Assembly (NCBI RefSeq): GCF_020162115.1
Contig: NZ_CP083911.1
Coordinates: 1,736,001 to 1,800,000 of the forward strand
Direction: 5' to 3'
Length of the DNA stretch: 64,000 bases
DNA from: Tepidimonas taiwanensis
GTDB lineage: Bacteria; Pseudomonadota; Gammaproteobacteria; Burkholderiales; Burkholderiaceae_C
Part shown: piece by piece, positions 40,895 to 50,347 of the stretch
Layout: the number at the start of each line of letters is the position of its first letter
Position numbering within the stretch: the stretch's first letter is position 1
Notes under the pieces: generated by a model
Databases searched by the model: none
The model's input: the letters and a program-made list of their open reading frames with translations, nothing else
Told to the model about the DNA's origin: nothing
Made by a program: the position numbers and the translations under genes

Positions 40895-43456
40895 ATGACC
40901 CAGCCCACTTGGGGTAAACGCACCCCCGATGGCCGATGGCACCCGCTGGTGGATCACTGCCTGGATGTGGCGGTGGTTTTGGAGGCATTGCTGACCCACA
41001 CCGCCACCGGACGGGGATGGGTGCTCAACGCACCGCAAAAAGCCCGGCTCGCTGTCATCGCCTTTCTTCACGACTTCGGTAAATGCAACCGCGGCTTTCA
41101 GGCAAAAGCCGATCCGACGGCGCGCGAAACCGCCGGCCACGTCATGGAAGCCGTGGCGCTTCTCATGGAGCTGCAAGATCGCTGGCCGAACGCATGGCGC
41201 GACCTGGTCACTGAGCTGTGCGGGTGGTTCACCGATCCCGAACAGGCCGGTCAAATGCTGGTGGCCAGCATCTCGCACCATGGGCGGCCCATCTCCCTCG
41301 ACGGCGACTACCCGCAATGGGCCAGTGCCTCACGCAACCAACACCACGCCAAACGCTGGGCGGCCGCCAACGGCTACGACCCCATGGCGGCGCTGGATGC
41401 GTTGGCAATCGCCGCCCGCGCCGCTTTCCCCGAAGCCTTCGCACCCGGTGTCCCCCCGATCGACGCCACCCCTGCCCTGCAACAGCGCTTTGCCGGCCTG
41501 GTGATGCTGGCCGACTGGATCGCCTCGGACACGCAGTTCTTTCCTTATCGGCAGTCGGAAGCCGAAGACCGTCTGGCGTTTGCACGCGCCGCCGCCGAGC
41601 GCGCCTTGCGCGCCATCGGGCTGCTGCCGCCTGATGAGCGCCAGCCCAAACCGTTTGCGGAAACGTTCGGTTTCACCCCCACACCCCTGCAAGCGGCGCT
41701 GGCGCAAACGCTTGCGCCCGCCGACGACACCCGCCTGCTGCTCGCCGAGTCCGACACCGGCAGTGGCAAGACCGAAGCGGCGCTCGGGTGGTTTTTCCGC
41801 CTCTATGCCGAGGGCAAGGCCGATGGCCTCTATTTCGCGCTGCCCACCCGGGTAGCAGCCCGCGAGCTCTACGAGCGTGTGCGTCGGGCGGTGGAGGCTG
41901 CATTCGAGCCCGATCAGCGCCCAGGACCCGTGTTGCTCGCCGCGCCCGGCTACGTGAAGGTCGACGGCCGCGCGGTCGCCGACATCCTCACCGACCCTAC
42001 CGGCACGCTCTGGGACGACAGCGACCCCAACGCGCGGCGCGAGCGCCTGTGGTCGGCCGAGCGGCCCAAGCGCTTCCTGGCCGCCCCGGTGGCCGTGGGC
42101 ACCATCGACCAGGCGCTGCTGTCGGTATTGCAGGTCAAGCACAGCCTCATGCGCTCCGTGTGCCTAGACCGGCACCTGCTTGTGGTGGACGAGGTGCACG
42201 CCTCCGACCCCTACATGCGTGAGGTACTGTGCGAGCTCCTGCGCGCCCACGTGGGCCGTGGCGGCTGGGCACTGCTGCTCTCGGCCACCTTGGGCGAAGT
42301 GGCGGCAGCGAAATATTTCGGGCGGGAAGCTTTACAGCTGGACGAAGCCACGAAACGACCCTACCCGCTGCTGTCGTCTCGCACCCAAACCTGGCCCATG
42401 CCTGCGGCACGGGAGCGCCAGATCGCCATCACCCTCGCCCCTACCCTCACCGAGGACGCGGCGCTCGTGCTCGCGCTGATCGAAGCACTCGAAAGCGGTG
42501 CCCGCGTACTTGTGGTGTGCAACACGGTCGCCCGGGCCAATGCGCTTTTTCGGCTGGTGGAAACCCAACTGCAAGACAGGCACCCCGATTTGCTGCATGC
42601 GCTCTTTGCGGTAAACGGCGTGCGCTGCCCCCACCACGGGCGCTTCGCCCGCGAAGACCGGGAGCTGCTAGACGCCGCCGTCACCGCACAACTGGGCAAA
42701 GCTTCGCCCTCGGGCGCGCGGCTTTTGATCGGCACCCAAACGCTGGAGCAGAGTCTCGACATCGACGCCGACTGGCTCGTCACCGATCTCGCGCCGATGG
42801 ACGTGCTCATTCAGCGCTTCGGCAGGCTACACCGCCACGAGCGTGCGCAGCGCCCGCCGGGGTTCGAAACGCCGAAGGCGCTCGTGCGTGTACCGCCCAA
42901 GCCGCTGACCGAATACCTCAGCAAAGACGGCGCACTGCGCGCCCCCGCCGGACTGGGCAGCGTATACACCGACGGGCAAGTGCTGGCCCGCACCTGGGAA
43001 GAGCTGCAGCAACGCCCCACGCTGAGCCTGCCGTTCCAAGCCCGCGAGCGCATCGAGCGCACCACCCACCCCCAGGCGCTCGAATCCCTGCCCGATGCGT
43101 GGCGCAAACATCGCCAACTCCTGGACGGCAAAGTACGAGCCGAAATCATTCAGGCCCTGCGCTCGGTGCTCGACGACCAACCTTTTGGCGAGCTGCACTA
43201 CCCCGACAAGGGTGAGCAAGTCCTCACCCGCCTCGGCCGCCCCACCTACGACATCCCGTTCGAAGTCCCCGTGTCCTCACCTTTCGGCGCTGACATCCAG
43301 CGCGTGGCAATCCCCGCACACTGGATGCCGGGAGCGGCTGCAAACGCAATACCCGACGTGGCGCATGCCACGCCAACCGCGGACGGATTCCGCTTCGTGC
43401 TGGGAACGCAAGCCTTTCGCTACACCCGCTTTGGACTGGAGAGAGACGATGCATGA
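40895..43456 (+). CDS. cas3: CRISPR-associated helicase/nuclease Cas3 (type I-E)
   Basis: A protein of 853 residues: an N-terminal HD nuclease (His in LVDHCLDVAVVLEAL; FLHDFGKCNRGFQ; later HH in ISHHGRP) followed by a superfamily 2 helicase with Walker A SDTGSGKTEA, DEVH box VVDEVHASD, SATL and a motif VI QRFGRLHR. Cas3 is recruited by Cascade to degrade target DNA. GGAGGGAG precedes the ATG. It heads an eight-gene operon, overlapping cas8e by eight bases. Confidence 0.96.
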   Translation: MTQPTWGKRTPDGRWHPLVDHCLDVAVVLEALLTHTATGRGWVLNAPQKARLAVIAFLHDFGKCNRGFQAKADPTARETAGHVMEAVALLMELQDRWPNAWRDLVTELCGWFTDPEQAGQMLVASISHHGRPISLDGDYPQWASASRNQHHAKRWAAANGYDPMAALDALAIAARAAFPEAFAPGVPPIDATPALQQRFAGLVMLADWIASDTQFFPYRQSEAEDRLAFARAAAERALRAIGLLPPDERQPKPFAETFGFTPTPLQAALAQTLAPADDTRLLLAESDTGSGKTEAALGWFFRLYAEGKADGLYFALPTRVAARELYERVRRAVEAAFEPDQRPGPVLLAAPGYVKVDGRAVADILTDPTGTLWDDSDPNARRERLWSAERPKRFLAAPVAVGTIDQALLSVLQVKHSLMRSVCLDRHLLVVDEVHASDPYMREVLCELLRAHVGRGGWALLLSATLGEVAAAKYFGREALQLDEATKRPYPLLSSRTQTWPMPAARERQIAITLAPTLTEDAALVLALIEALESGARVLVVCNTVARANALFRLVETQLQDRHPDLLHALFAVNGVRCPHHGRFAREDRELLDAAVTAQLGKASPSGARLLIGTQTLEQSLDIDADWLVTDLAPMDVLIQRFGRLHRHERAQRPPGFETPKALVRVPPKPLTEYLSKDGALRAPAGLGSVYTDGQVLARTWEELQQRPTLSLPFQARERIERTTHPQALESLPDAWRKHRQLLDGKVRAEIIQALRSVLDDQPFGELHYPDKGEQVLTRLGRPTYDIPFEVPVSSPFGADIQRVAIPAHWMPGAAANAIPDVAHATPTADGFRFVLGTQAFRYTRFGLERDDA

Positions 43457-45053
43457 CTTGCTTCACGACCCCCTGATCGGTGTGCGCACGCGCGCAGGCG
43501 AACGCCGGCTTAGCCTGCCCGACCTGCTCGCCGCCCTCTCTGCGGGTGAAGTGGAAGGGTATACCGGCCTGCGCGCCCACCAGGCCGACCCCTGGCATGT
43601 CTTTCTGGTGCAACTCGCAGCCAGCATCCAGGCGCGCCAGCCCACCGACACCCTGCCGCCCGACCCTGCCTACTGGCGCGAGGGGTTGCTCGATCTTGCT
43701 GGGGGCAAGGCCAGTGCCTGGCATCTGCTGGTCGAGGACGTCACCCAGCCGGCTTTCATGCAGCACCCGTGGATGAGCTGGGAAGCCGAGGCGGCCGACT
43801 ACGGAGTGACGATCAAACGGGGACAAACCAGCTATGCGCCGAAGGCCACGACCCCAGACGAGCTGGATGTGCTGGTCACCTCGAAGAACCACGACGTCAA
43901 GATGGCGCGCGTCGGGGCCGAGGAGGTGGAGGCATGGCTCTATGCCTTGGTCTTGCTGCAAACCACCAGTGGCTTTTTGGGTCAGGGCAACTACGGCATC
44001 GTGCGCATGAACGGCGGCTTTGCCAGCCGACCGGTCGTCGCATGGGCGGTCTCTCTGCACCCGAGCCAGCGCTTCCAGCACGAGGTCGCCGTGGTCATGC
44101 AACTGCGCAACAGCACCGTCCGCACCTACGGCTATGCAGCGCGCGGTGTCACGCTGACGTGGGTGCGCCCGTGGAGCCGAAGCGACCACCAGTTCCAGCT
44201 CGCGGACCTCGAGCCATGGTTTGTCGAAGCGGCACGCCCCATTCGACTGGTCCGCTCGCCCTCTGGCCACCTCATCGCGCTGGGGGCCACGAGCAAAGCA
44301 CGCCAGATCGGCCCCAAGACGCTGGAAAACGGCGACGTGGGGGATCCGTGGATCCCAATCAACACCGCTGACAAAAAGAAAGGCCGCTCGGCCATGACCC
44401 TATCGGCCGATGGCTTCACCCCTGAGCGGCTGACCGATCTGCTCTTTGCGCAGGGTTTCGAGCTCACCGCACTGCAACAACCGCAGGTTAGCGAAGGTCC
44501 AGGCTGGTTCGTCGCCTCTTGCCTGGTGCGTGGCCAAGGCACCACCGAGGGCTATCACGAAGTCCGCATCCCCGTTCCACCCAAAGCGCGGCTCGCGCTG
44601 CTCCACACAGGCCAACGGCAGACCCTTGGGCAACTCGCGCAACGGCTGCTCAGCGATGCCAAAGCCGTCCAAAAAGCGCTCAACACGGCGCTGGCGGTGC
44701 TCAGCGAAGGCGGACCGGATCAAGCAGACTTCGAGCGCGTCGAAAGCTGGCTCAAAACCGCCAAACGCGACTTCGGCCGCCGTTGGGAGTCGCTCTACTT
44801 CCCCACCCTCTGGCGCGGTGCCGAAGAGGAGCACGACACAGTACGCCGTGACTGGCAGCAGCGCCTCGTGGACGAAGCGCACGCCCTGCTCGACGAGGCC
44901 ACCCAGCGCCTGCCGCTACCGGCCAACCGGACTTGGCGCGCGATCACACAAGCCGAGCGTGCGTTCCACGGCCTGCTGCGCAAACACGAACTGCCCTTTC
45001 CCCGCCGTGCCCCGGCGCACACCCTTGAAACGATGGAGGACGCCATCCCATGA
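43449..45053 (+). CDS. cas8e: Cascade large subunit Cas8e (Cse1/CasA)
   Basis: A protein of 534 residues recognised by the N-terminal DPLIGVRTRAGERRLSLPDLLAAL, AFMQHPWMSW and NGGFASRP-like stretches of Cse1. It recognises the PAM and recruits Cas3 within the Cascade surveillance complex. The ATG at 43449 overlaps the cas3 end; the stop overlaps the cse2 start in ATGA. Confidence 0.94.
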   Translation: MHDLLHDPLIGVRTRAGERRLSLPDLLAALSAGEVEGYTGLRAHQADPWHVFLVQLAASIQARQPTDTLPPDPAYWREGLLDLAGGKASAWHLLVEDVTQPAFMQHPWMSWEAEAADYGVTIKRGQTSYAPKATTPDELDVLVTSKNHDVKMARVGAEEVEAWLYALVLLQTTSGFLGQGNYGIVRMNGGFASRPVVAWAVSLHPSQRFQHEVAVVMQLRNSTVRTYGYAARGVTLTWVRPWSRSDHQFQLADLEPWFVEAARPIRLVRSPSGHLIALGATSKARQIGPKTLENGDVGDPWIPINTADKKKGRSAMTLSADGFTPERLTDLLFAQGFELTALQQPQVSEGPGWFVASCLVRGQGTTEGYHEVRIPVPPKARLALLHTGQRQTLGQLAQRLLSDAKAVQKALNTALAVLSEGGPDQADFERVESWLKTAKRDFGRRWESLYFPTLWRGAEEEHDTVRRDWQQRLVDEAHALLDEATQRLPLPANRTWRAITQAERAFHGLLRKHELPFPRRAPAHTLETMEDAIP

Positions 45054-45565
45054 CAGAACCCTCACCGACACCTGCGCACACGCCATCGCTTGCCGCGGAC
45101 ATCGCCCGGCTCGCGGGCGTTATGGCCGCCGAACATTACCCCAACGGGGAACGCGCCGCCCTGCGCCGCTGGGCTCCGGGACAGCCCGTGCCGCTGGCCT
45201 TCTACCGCTTGTGGCTGCGACACCTCGGCCGTGACCTGCCCCCCGAGTCACAAACCGAAGCCTGGATGGCCATCGCCTGGGGCCTGGCCACGGCCGGCCC
45301 CGACAGCCACGACCCTCAGCGCCCGTGGGGCCAAGCGCTCGCTGAGAGCCGCTATGCCGAAGGGCGGCTGGAGCGGCTGCTCTCCGCGCCCGAAGAGCTG
45401 CGGCTCGACCTCTACACGAGCGCTGTGCGTTTTCTCGCGGCAAAGGGCGAGCGCTTCGACTGGCAAGACGCCGCGCTCTTTCTGCTGACGACCGCCCCGG
45501 CCAAGCGCGAGGGCCTGCATCGCCGCATCGCCAGCCGCTACTACCGCCATCTTCCCCAAGACTAA
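45050..45565 (+). CDS. cse2: Cascade small subunit Cse2 (CasB)
   Basis: An all-helical protein of 171 residues, two copies of which brace the Cascade belly and stabilise the R-loop. Identified by length, position between cas8e and cas7, and sequence such as ALRRWAPGQPVPLAFYRL. Starts within the cas8e stop (ATGA). Confidence 0.93.
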   Translation: MTEPSPTPAHTPSLAADIARLAGVMAAEHYPNGERAALRRWAPGQPVPLAFYRLWLRHLGRDLPPESQTEAWMAIAWGLATAGPDSHDPQRPWGQALAESRYAEGRLERLLSAPEELRLDLYTSAVRFLAAKGERFDWQDAALFLLTTAPAKREGLHRRIASRYYRHLPQD

Positions 45566-45580
45566 CCAAGGAGTTCATCC

Positions 45581-46723
45581 ATGTTCCTGCAAATCCACAC
45601 CCTCACCAGCTACCCCGCGAGCCTGCTCAACCGCGACGATGCGGGCCTGGCCAAGCGCATCCCCTTTGGTAACGCCATCCGGCTGCGCGTCTCCTCCCAA
45701 TGCCTCAAGCGCCACTGGCGCGAAGACCTCACCCAAAAACTGCCCGATGTGCCCGACGGGTTGCGCACGCGCTCGTTCTTTACCCGCGCCGTGCTTCCCA
45801 AAGCGCTGGCAGCAGGGGTTCCCGAAATCATCGCATTGGCCTTGATCGAGCCGCTCGCCAAAGCGGTGATCGATGGCGGTGTCAAGGAAGGGGGGAATCT
45901 CAACCAGCCATTTCTGTTTGGTGAGCGCGAAGCCGACTATCTCGTCCGGCTGATGCTCGAAGCCAGCCGCGAAAACAACGCATTGAAAGCCCTTACCGAC
46001 CGCCTCAATTCCAAGGAAGAAAAAGACAACCTCAAGGCGATGAGCAAAGCCGCTGCGGGGCTGACCGCCGCGCTCTTTGGCCGCATGGTCACCTCGGACA
46101 TGCTCGCGCGTGTCGACGCGCCGGTGCACGTTGCGCACGCCTTCACCGTGCACGCCGCCCACACCGAGATGGACTACTTCACCGTCGTCGATGACTTGAA
46201 CCGCGACGACGAAACGGGTGCGGCGCACGCCAACCAGACCGAACTTGGTGCCGGCGTGTACTACGGCTACGTCGCCGTGGACGTGCCGCTGCTCGTGGCC
46301 AACCTCACCGGTTGCGAAGCGCGCGATTGGCGCAACCAAGACCCCAGCCTGCCGCGGCGCGTGCTCGAAGCACTCATCGACAGCATCGCGCGCCAAAGCC
46401 CCGGAGCCAAAAAGGGCAGCACCGCCCCCTACGCGTGGGCTGACCTGCTGTTTTTGGAAGTCGGCAAAGCGCAGCCGAGAACGCTGGCCAACGCCTTCCT
46501 GGAAGCCGTTTCCACCAAAGACGCAAAACAAGACATGCGCCTGCTGGCCACCCAGCGCATGGCCGACTACCTGCGCCGTTTGGACGAGATGTATGGCCCC
46601 TTCTCGGGTTACCGTGGGCTTTCCACCGTACTGGAACCCCTGCCTGCGGCGCTACCGCCCCACGCCCCGCTCGCGACCAACGCCGCCTGTGCGCTCGACG
46701 CTGTCTGGAACACGCAGAGCTGA
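45581..46723 (+). CDS. cas7e: Cascade backbone subunit Cas7e (Cse4/CasC)
   Basis: A protein of 380 residues beginning MFLQIHTLTSYPASLLNRDD and AKRIPFGNAIRLRVSSQCLKRHWR, the Cse4 signature; six copies hold the crRNA spacer. FTVHAAHTEMDYFTVVDD and GAGVYYGYVAVDVPLL are also typical. AAGGAG lies before the ATG, which may give it the high expression this subunit needs. Five bases separate it from cas5e. Confidence 0.95.
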   Translation: MFLQIHTLTSYPASLLNRDDAGLAKRIPFGNAIRLRVSSQCLKRHWREDLTQKLPDVPDGLRTRSFFTRAVLPKALAAGVPEIIALALIEPLAKAVIDGGVKEGGNLNQPFLFGEREADYLVRLMLEASRENNALKALTDRLNSKEEKDNLKAMSKAAAGLTAALFGRMVTSDMLARVDAPVHVAHAFTVHAAHTEMDYFTVVDDLNRDDETGAAHANQTELGAGVYYGYVAVDVPLLVANLTGCEARDWRNQDPSLPRRVLEALIDSIARQSPGAKKGSTAPYAWADLLFLEVGKAQPRTLANAFLEAVSTKDAKQDMRLLATQRMADYLRRLDEMYGPFSGYRGLSTVLEPLPAALPPHAPLATNAACALDAVWNTQS

Positions 46724-46728
46724 CGACC

Positions 46729-47442
46729 ATGGACTGCCTGATCCTTCGCTTTGACGCGCCCTTGATAAGTTTTGGCGCTGTCGTGGTCGACCAGCTCAAC
46801 CCCACCTGGCGATTCCCCGGCAAGTCGATGCTGGCGGGGTTGCTGGGCAACGCTCTAGGTTGGGACCACCGCGACGTCGACAAGCTTCAAGCTTTGCAGG
46901 ACCGGCTGCGCTTTGCCGCGCGCTGGGACGCTGAGCCGGTGCCGCTCACGGAGTACCAGACGGTCGACCTGGGTCAACCCTTCCTCGTGGACACCGGCTG
47001 GACCACGCGCGGCCGACGCGAGGACCGCCGGGGCGGCAGCGCCGCCACCGGCACCCACCAGCGCTGGCGCGACCATTGGGCCAACGGTGTCGTCACCGTG
47101 GCGCTGGCGCTCGACGGCGAGGGGACCCCAACCCCCGACGAATTGGAACGTGCATTGAACGCACCGGCACGCCCGCTCTTCATCGGCCGCAAACCCTGTC
47201 TGCCGGCCGGCCCCATTCTCATCGGCCGCCGGCAGGCCACCGGCGTCAAAGCGGCCCTCGCCGCTGAACCCCTGGCCGACATCGGCCCGCGCCGCCGGCC
47301 GCACCCCATCTCCGCCCTTTGGCCACTGGACGAAGGCCTCGGACAAGGCACCGAAGAACGGTTTGACCGGCGCGACTGGCGCAACAACATCCACCGCGGC
47401 GCTGAGCGCTGTGCGGTGGGCATCCTGGAGATCACCGCATGA
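46729..47442 (+). CDS. cas5e: Cascade subunit Cas5e (CasD)
   Basis: A protein of 237 residues of the RAMP fold that caps the 5' handle of the crRNA. DCLILRFDAPLISFGAVVVDQ and PTWRFPGKSMLAGLLGNALGW are characteristic, as is YQTVDLGQPF. Overlaps cas6e by four bases (ATGA). Confidence 0.94.
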   Translation: MDCLILRFDAPLISFGAVVVDQLNPTWRFPGKSMLAGLLGNALGWDHRDVDKLQALQDRLRFAARWDAEPVPLTEYQTVDLGQPFLVDTGWTTRGRREDRRGGSAATGTHQRWRDHWANGVVTVALALDGEGTPTPDELERALNAPARPLFIGRKPCLPAGPILIGRRQATGVKAALAAEPLADIGPRRRPHPISALWPLDEGLGQGTEERFDRRDWRNNIHRGAERCAVGILEITA

Positions 47443-48140
47443 GCCCACTGCATCTGCTGCGCATCCCCGTGCGGGTTCCGCAGTTGCTGCGTTTTGCTGC
47501 TGAGCACGGCATCACGTCGCCCGACGAAACCTTGGGCTACACCCTGCACGCCTGGTTCACGGCACTGTTTGGCGACGCTGCCCCCAAGCCGTTTCGCTGC
47601 CTCGAGCGCCGCCAAGAGGTGCTGGCCTACGCGAGCACGGACGCCACCACGTTGCTGCAACACGCGCAAACCTTCGCGTCGCCACTGGCCTGGGCCGCAC
47701 TGGATGCACAGGGCGTGGCCAGCAAACCCATGCCCCACGCATGGCGGCCCGGCCAGCGCGTGCGCGTGGAAGTACTGACCTGCCCCGTAGCACGCCATGG
47801 CGACGAGGAAAAGGACATCTACCTGCGTGCCCTCGATCGGATGGGCGACGCCGCACCGACGCGCGGCGAAGTCTATTCCGCGTGGTTTGTCCGCCAGTGG
47901 GCGGGAGCCGCGCAACTCGAAGACGTCGAACTGCTCGGCATGCAAGCGCAAAGTCCGCTACTGCGGCGTGACCGCAGCCTCGGGCAAAACCGCCTGAAGC
48001 GTGTGCAACGGCCGCAGGCCCTCTTTGCCGCCAACGCCACCGTCGAAGACGGCGAGCGCTTCGCTGCGCTGCTCGCCCGCGGCATCGGGCGCCATCGGGC
48101 ATTCGGCTTTGGCATGGTGCTGCTTGCGCCACCGCGATGA
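47439..48140 (+). CDS. cas6e: crRNA endoribonuclease Cas6e (Cse3/CasE)
   Basis: A protein of 233 residues with two RAMP folds. Tyr34 and His37 in LGYTLHAW correspond to the catalytic Tyr/His pair of Cse3, and the C-terminal G-rich loop is RGIGRHRAFGFGMVLL. It cuts pre-crRNA at the 3' base of the repeat hairpin (CCCCGC/GCGGGG), leaving a 5' handle with AUUGACC. Overlaps cas1 by four bases. Confidence 0.94.
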   Translation: MSPLHLLRIPVRVPQLLRFAAEHGITSPDETLGYTLHAWFTALFGDAAPKPFRCLERRQEVLAYASTDATTLLQHAQTFASPLAWAALDAQGVASKPMPHAWRPGQRVRVEVLTCPVARHGDEEKDIYLRALDRMGDAAPTRGEVYSAWFVRQWAGAAQLEDVELLGMQAQSPLLRRDRSLGQNRLKRVQRPQALFAANATVEDGERFAALLARGIGRHRAFGFGMVLLAPPR

Positions 48141-49039
48141 GCCCCACGCCCAGCCTCATCCCAGGTCGGCTGGGCCTGGCCGCCTCGCGCATCCCATACG
48201 CCGACCGCCACGGCCTGCTCTACCTGGAATACGGAAAACTCTCGGTGGAGGACGGCACCCTGCGTTTCATCGCCGCCCAGAGCGAGGCGTTGGACGCGGG
48301 CGATTACGCCATCCCCTACCAGGGCGTTTCCATGATCCTGCTGGGGCCGGGCACGAGCCTCACGCAGGACGTGCTGCGCTTGTGCGCGCGGCACGGTACC
48401 TTGATCGCCGCCGTGGGCGAAGGCGGCGTCAAAAGCTACACCGCACCGCCCATGGGCCAAGGCCGCTCCGACGTGGCGCGGGCTCACGCCCAGCGCTGGG
48501 CCGATCCCAAACAACGGCTCGAGACCGCCCGGCGGCTGTACGCCTGGCGCTTCGGACGCGTATTGCCCCATCGCGACATCGAAACCTTGCGCGGGATCGA
48601 AGGCGCGCGCATGAAGGAAAGCTACAAGCTCGTCGCCCAGCGCTTCGGCATCGACTGGCACGGCCGACGCTACGACCGCGACAACCCCACCGCCGCCGAC
48701 CTACCCAACCAAGCCATCAACCACGCCGCCACGTTCGTGGAGGCCGCGGCCGACATCGCGGTGGCGGCCGTCGGTGCGTTGCCGCCGTTGGGCTTCGTCC
48801 ACGAAGACTCCAGCAACGCCTTCACGCTGGACATTGCCGATCTGTTTCGCGTCGACGTGACCCTGCCACTGGCGTTTGGTGCCGTGCAAGCGATCCAACA
48901 GCGCAAGTCCGACCTGACCGTCGAGCGCGAAGTCCGGCGGCGAGCGGTGCAGGCCTTTCGGCGGGAAAAACTCATCCCCCGCATGATCGAACGTATCAAG
49001 GAGCTGTTCGATGTCGATGACCGTGGTGGTGACGCGTAA
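48137..49039 (+). CDS. cas1e: CRISPR integrase Cas1 (type I-E)
   Basis: A protein of 300 residues. The metal-binding Glu, His and Asp are in the GIEGARMKESY region, GFVHEDSS and LDIADLFRVD. With Cas2 it integrates new spacers at the leader end. The protein is slightly extended at the C-terminus (ELFDVDDRGGDA), because its last 29 bases overlap the cas2 gene. Confidence 0.95.
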   Translation: MSPTPSLIPGRLGLAASRIPYADRHGLLYLEYGKLSVEDGTLRFIAAQSEALDAGDYAIPYQGVSMILLGPGTSLTQDVLRLCARHGTLIAAVGEGGVKSYTAPPMGQGRSDVARAHAQRWADPKQRLETARRLYAWRFGRVLPHRDIETLRGIEGARMKESYKLVAQRFGIDWHGRRYDRDNPTAADLPNQAINHAATFVEAAADIAVAAVGALPPLGFVHEDSSNAFTLDIADLFRVDVTLPLAFGAVQAIQQRKSDLTVEREVRRRAVQAFRREKLIPRMIERIKELFDVDDRGGDA

Positions 49040-49322
49040 CGTCTCGGCGCGGGTGCGGGGGTTTTTGGCGTCTGTGATGCTCGAGCTTGCCCCCGGGGTC
49101 TACGCTGGGCTTCGAATCTCGCCCGCGGTTCGAAGCCGGGTTTGGCAAGTCCTTGAACAATGGTTCACACACGAGTCACAAGCCTCCATCATCATGCTTT
49201 GGCCCGATAAAGAAATACCAGGCGGACTGGAGGTCAACACCCTGGGCACACCGCCGGTCAAGCTGGCCGACGTCAACGGTATCCTGCTGAGCCAGCGTCC
49301 GATCCGTCACACGGAGGAGTAA
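49011..49322 (+). CDS. cas2e: CRISPR adaptation protein Cas2 (type I-E)
   Basis: A ferredoxin-fold protein of 103 residues, MTVVVTRNVSARVRGFLASVMLELAPGVYAG, typical of the I-E Cas2 that dimerises and bridges Cas1 dimers. AAGGAG lies nine bases upstream of ATG 49011; ATG 49017 is possible. Last cas gene, 48 bases from the first repeat. Confidence 0.95.
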   Translation: MSMTVVVTRNVSARVRGFLASVMLELAPGVYAGLRISPAVRSRVWQVLEQWFTHESQASIIMLWPDKEIPGGLEVNTLGTPPVKLADVNGILLSQRPIRHTEE

Positions 49323-49370
49323 GCGCGAAAGTGACGTTTTATGTTCTTTAACAATGGGTTAGAATAAAGA
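49323..49370 (+). promoter_or_regulatory. CRISPR leader with an IHF-like site
   Basis: A short AT-rich segment between the cas2 stop and the first repeat. TAACAATGGGTTA (49349-49361) differs by one base from the IHF consensus WATCAA-N4-TTR; IHF bends the leader during spacer integration in the E. coli I-E system. The strongest promoter for the array may lie within this segment or in cas2. Confidence 0.55.
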
Positions 49371-50314
49371 GGTTCCCCCGCGTATGCGGGGATTGACCCC
49401 GAAAGGCTGAAATCCCTGCGTGAAATGACGCGGTTCCCCCGCGTATGCGGGGATTGACCCGTAACCGAAAGCAAGGAGAGTAAGATGGGCTGGGGTTCCC
49501 CCGCGTATGCGGGGATTGACCCTTTGAGCATTAGCAAGCTTTCCAACCTTATCGGGTTCCCCCGCGTATGCGGGGATTGACCCCATTCGATCCCGTCCGA
49601 CGGCTGCTATGTCGTGGTTCCCCCGCGTATGCGGGGATTGACCTGCCCGGGACCATTGTCTATTCTGGACCGTCGCGGTTCCCCCGCGTATGCGGGGATT
49701 GACCTGGACGCCGAAGGCCGCCCATCTGATCGCGCAGGGTTCCCCCGCGTATGCGGGGATTGACCTAGATGATGTTCCCGGGCATTATCCGTTCCCCTGG
49801 TTCCCCCGCGTATGCGGGGATTGACCGTGACGGAGCGCTTCGCGGATTGTACCCTAGCGGGTTCCCCCGCGTATGCGGGGATTGACCTGCCGGGGACCAT
49901 CGTCTATTCTGGACCGTCCAGGTTCCCCCGCGTATGCGGGGATTGACCTACACACGATTGGCGCGGCGTCGAACCCGGACGGGTTCCCCCGCGTATGCGG
50001 GGATTGACCTTAGAGCCCGAAATCAACTCTAGCGGTAACAGTGGTTCCCCCGCGTATGCGGGGATTGACCGCACTGACCAGTCCTGGGGCTATGCCCTAG
50101 ATAGGTTCCCCCGCGTATGCGGGGATTGACCCACTACGCAGCACGTAGCCGGTGGTCGGCTACGGGTTCCCCCGCGTATGCGGGGATTGACCCACCTCGT
50201 CTTTTTGCAGGGCCTTGCTGCCCAGGGTTCCCCCGCGTATGCGGGGATTGACCGCCCTATTGAGGCTTCGCGCATAGGGGTCGACAGGTTCCCCCGCGTA
50301 TGCGGGGATTGACC
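49371..50314 (+). CRISPR. CRISPR array segment 1: 16 repeats, leader-proximal
   Basis: Sixteen identical 28-base repeats starting GGTTCCCC and ending GGGGATTGACC. They form a perfect CCCCGC/GCGGGG hairpin with a GTAT loop. Spacers are 33 bases, except the second (34). Repeats start at 49371, 49432, 49494, then every 61 bases to 50287. The sixteenth spacer (50315-50347) is complete, but its junction with the next repeat is broken by the IS5-like element. The side next to cas2 is the leader end, since repeats degenerate only at the far end near 56.7 kb. This is one array with segments 2 and 3. Confidence 0.98.
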
Positions 50315-50347
50315 GTCTGGCACTGTACCCTGCGGCCTGCCTCTTTA

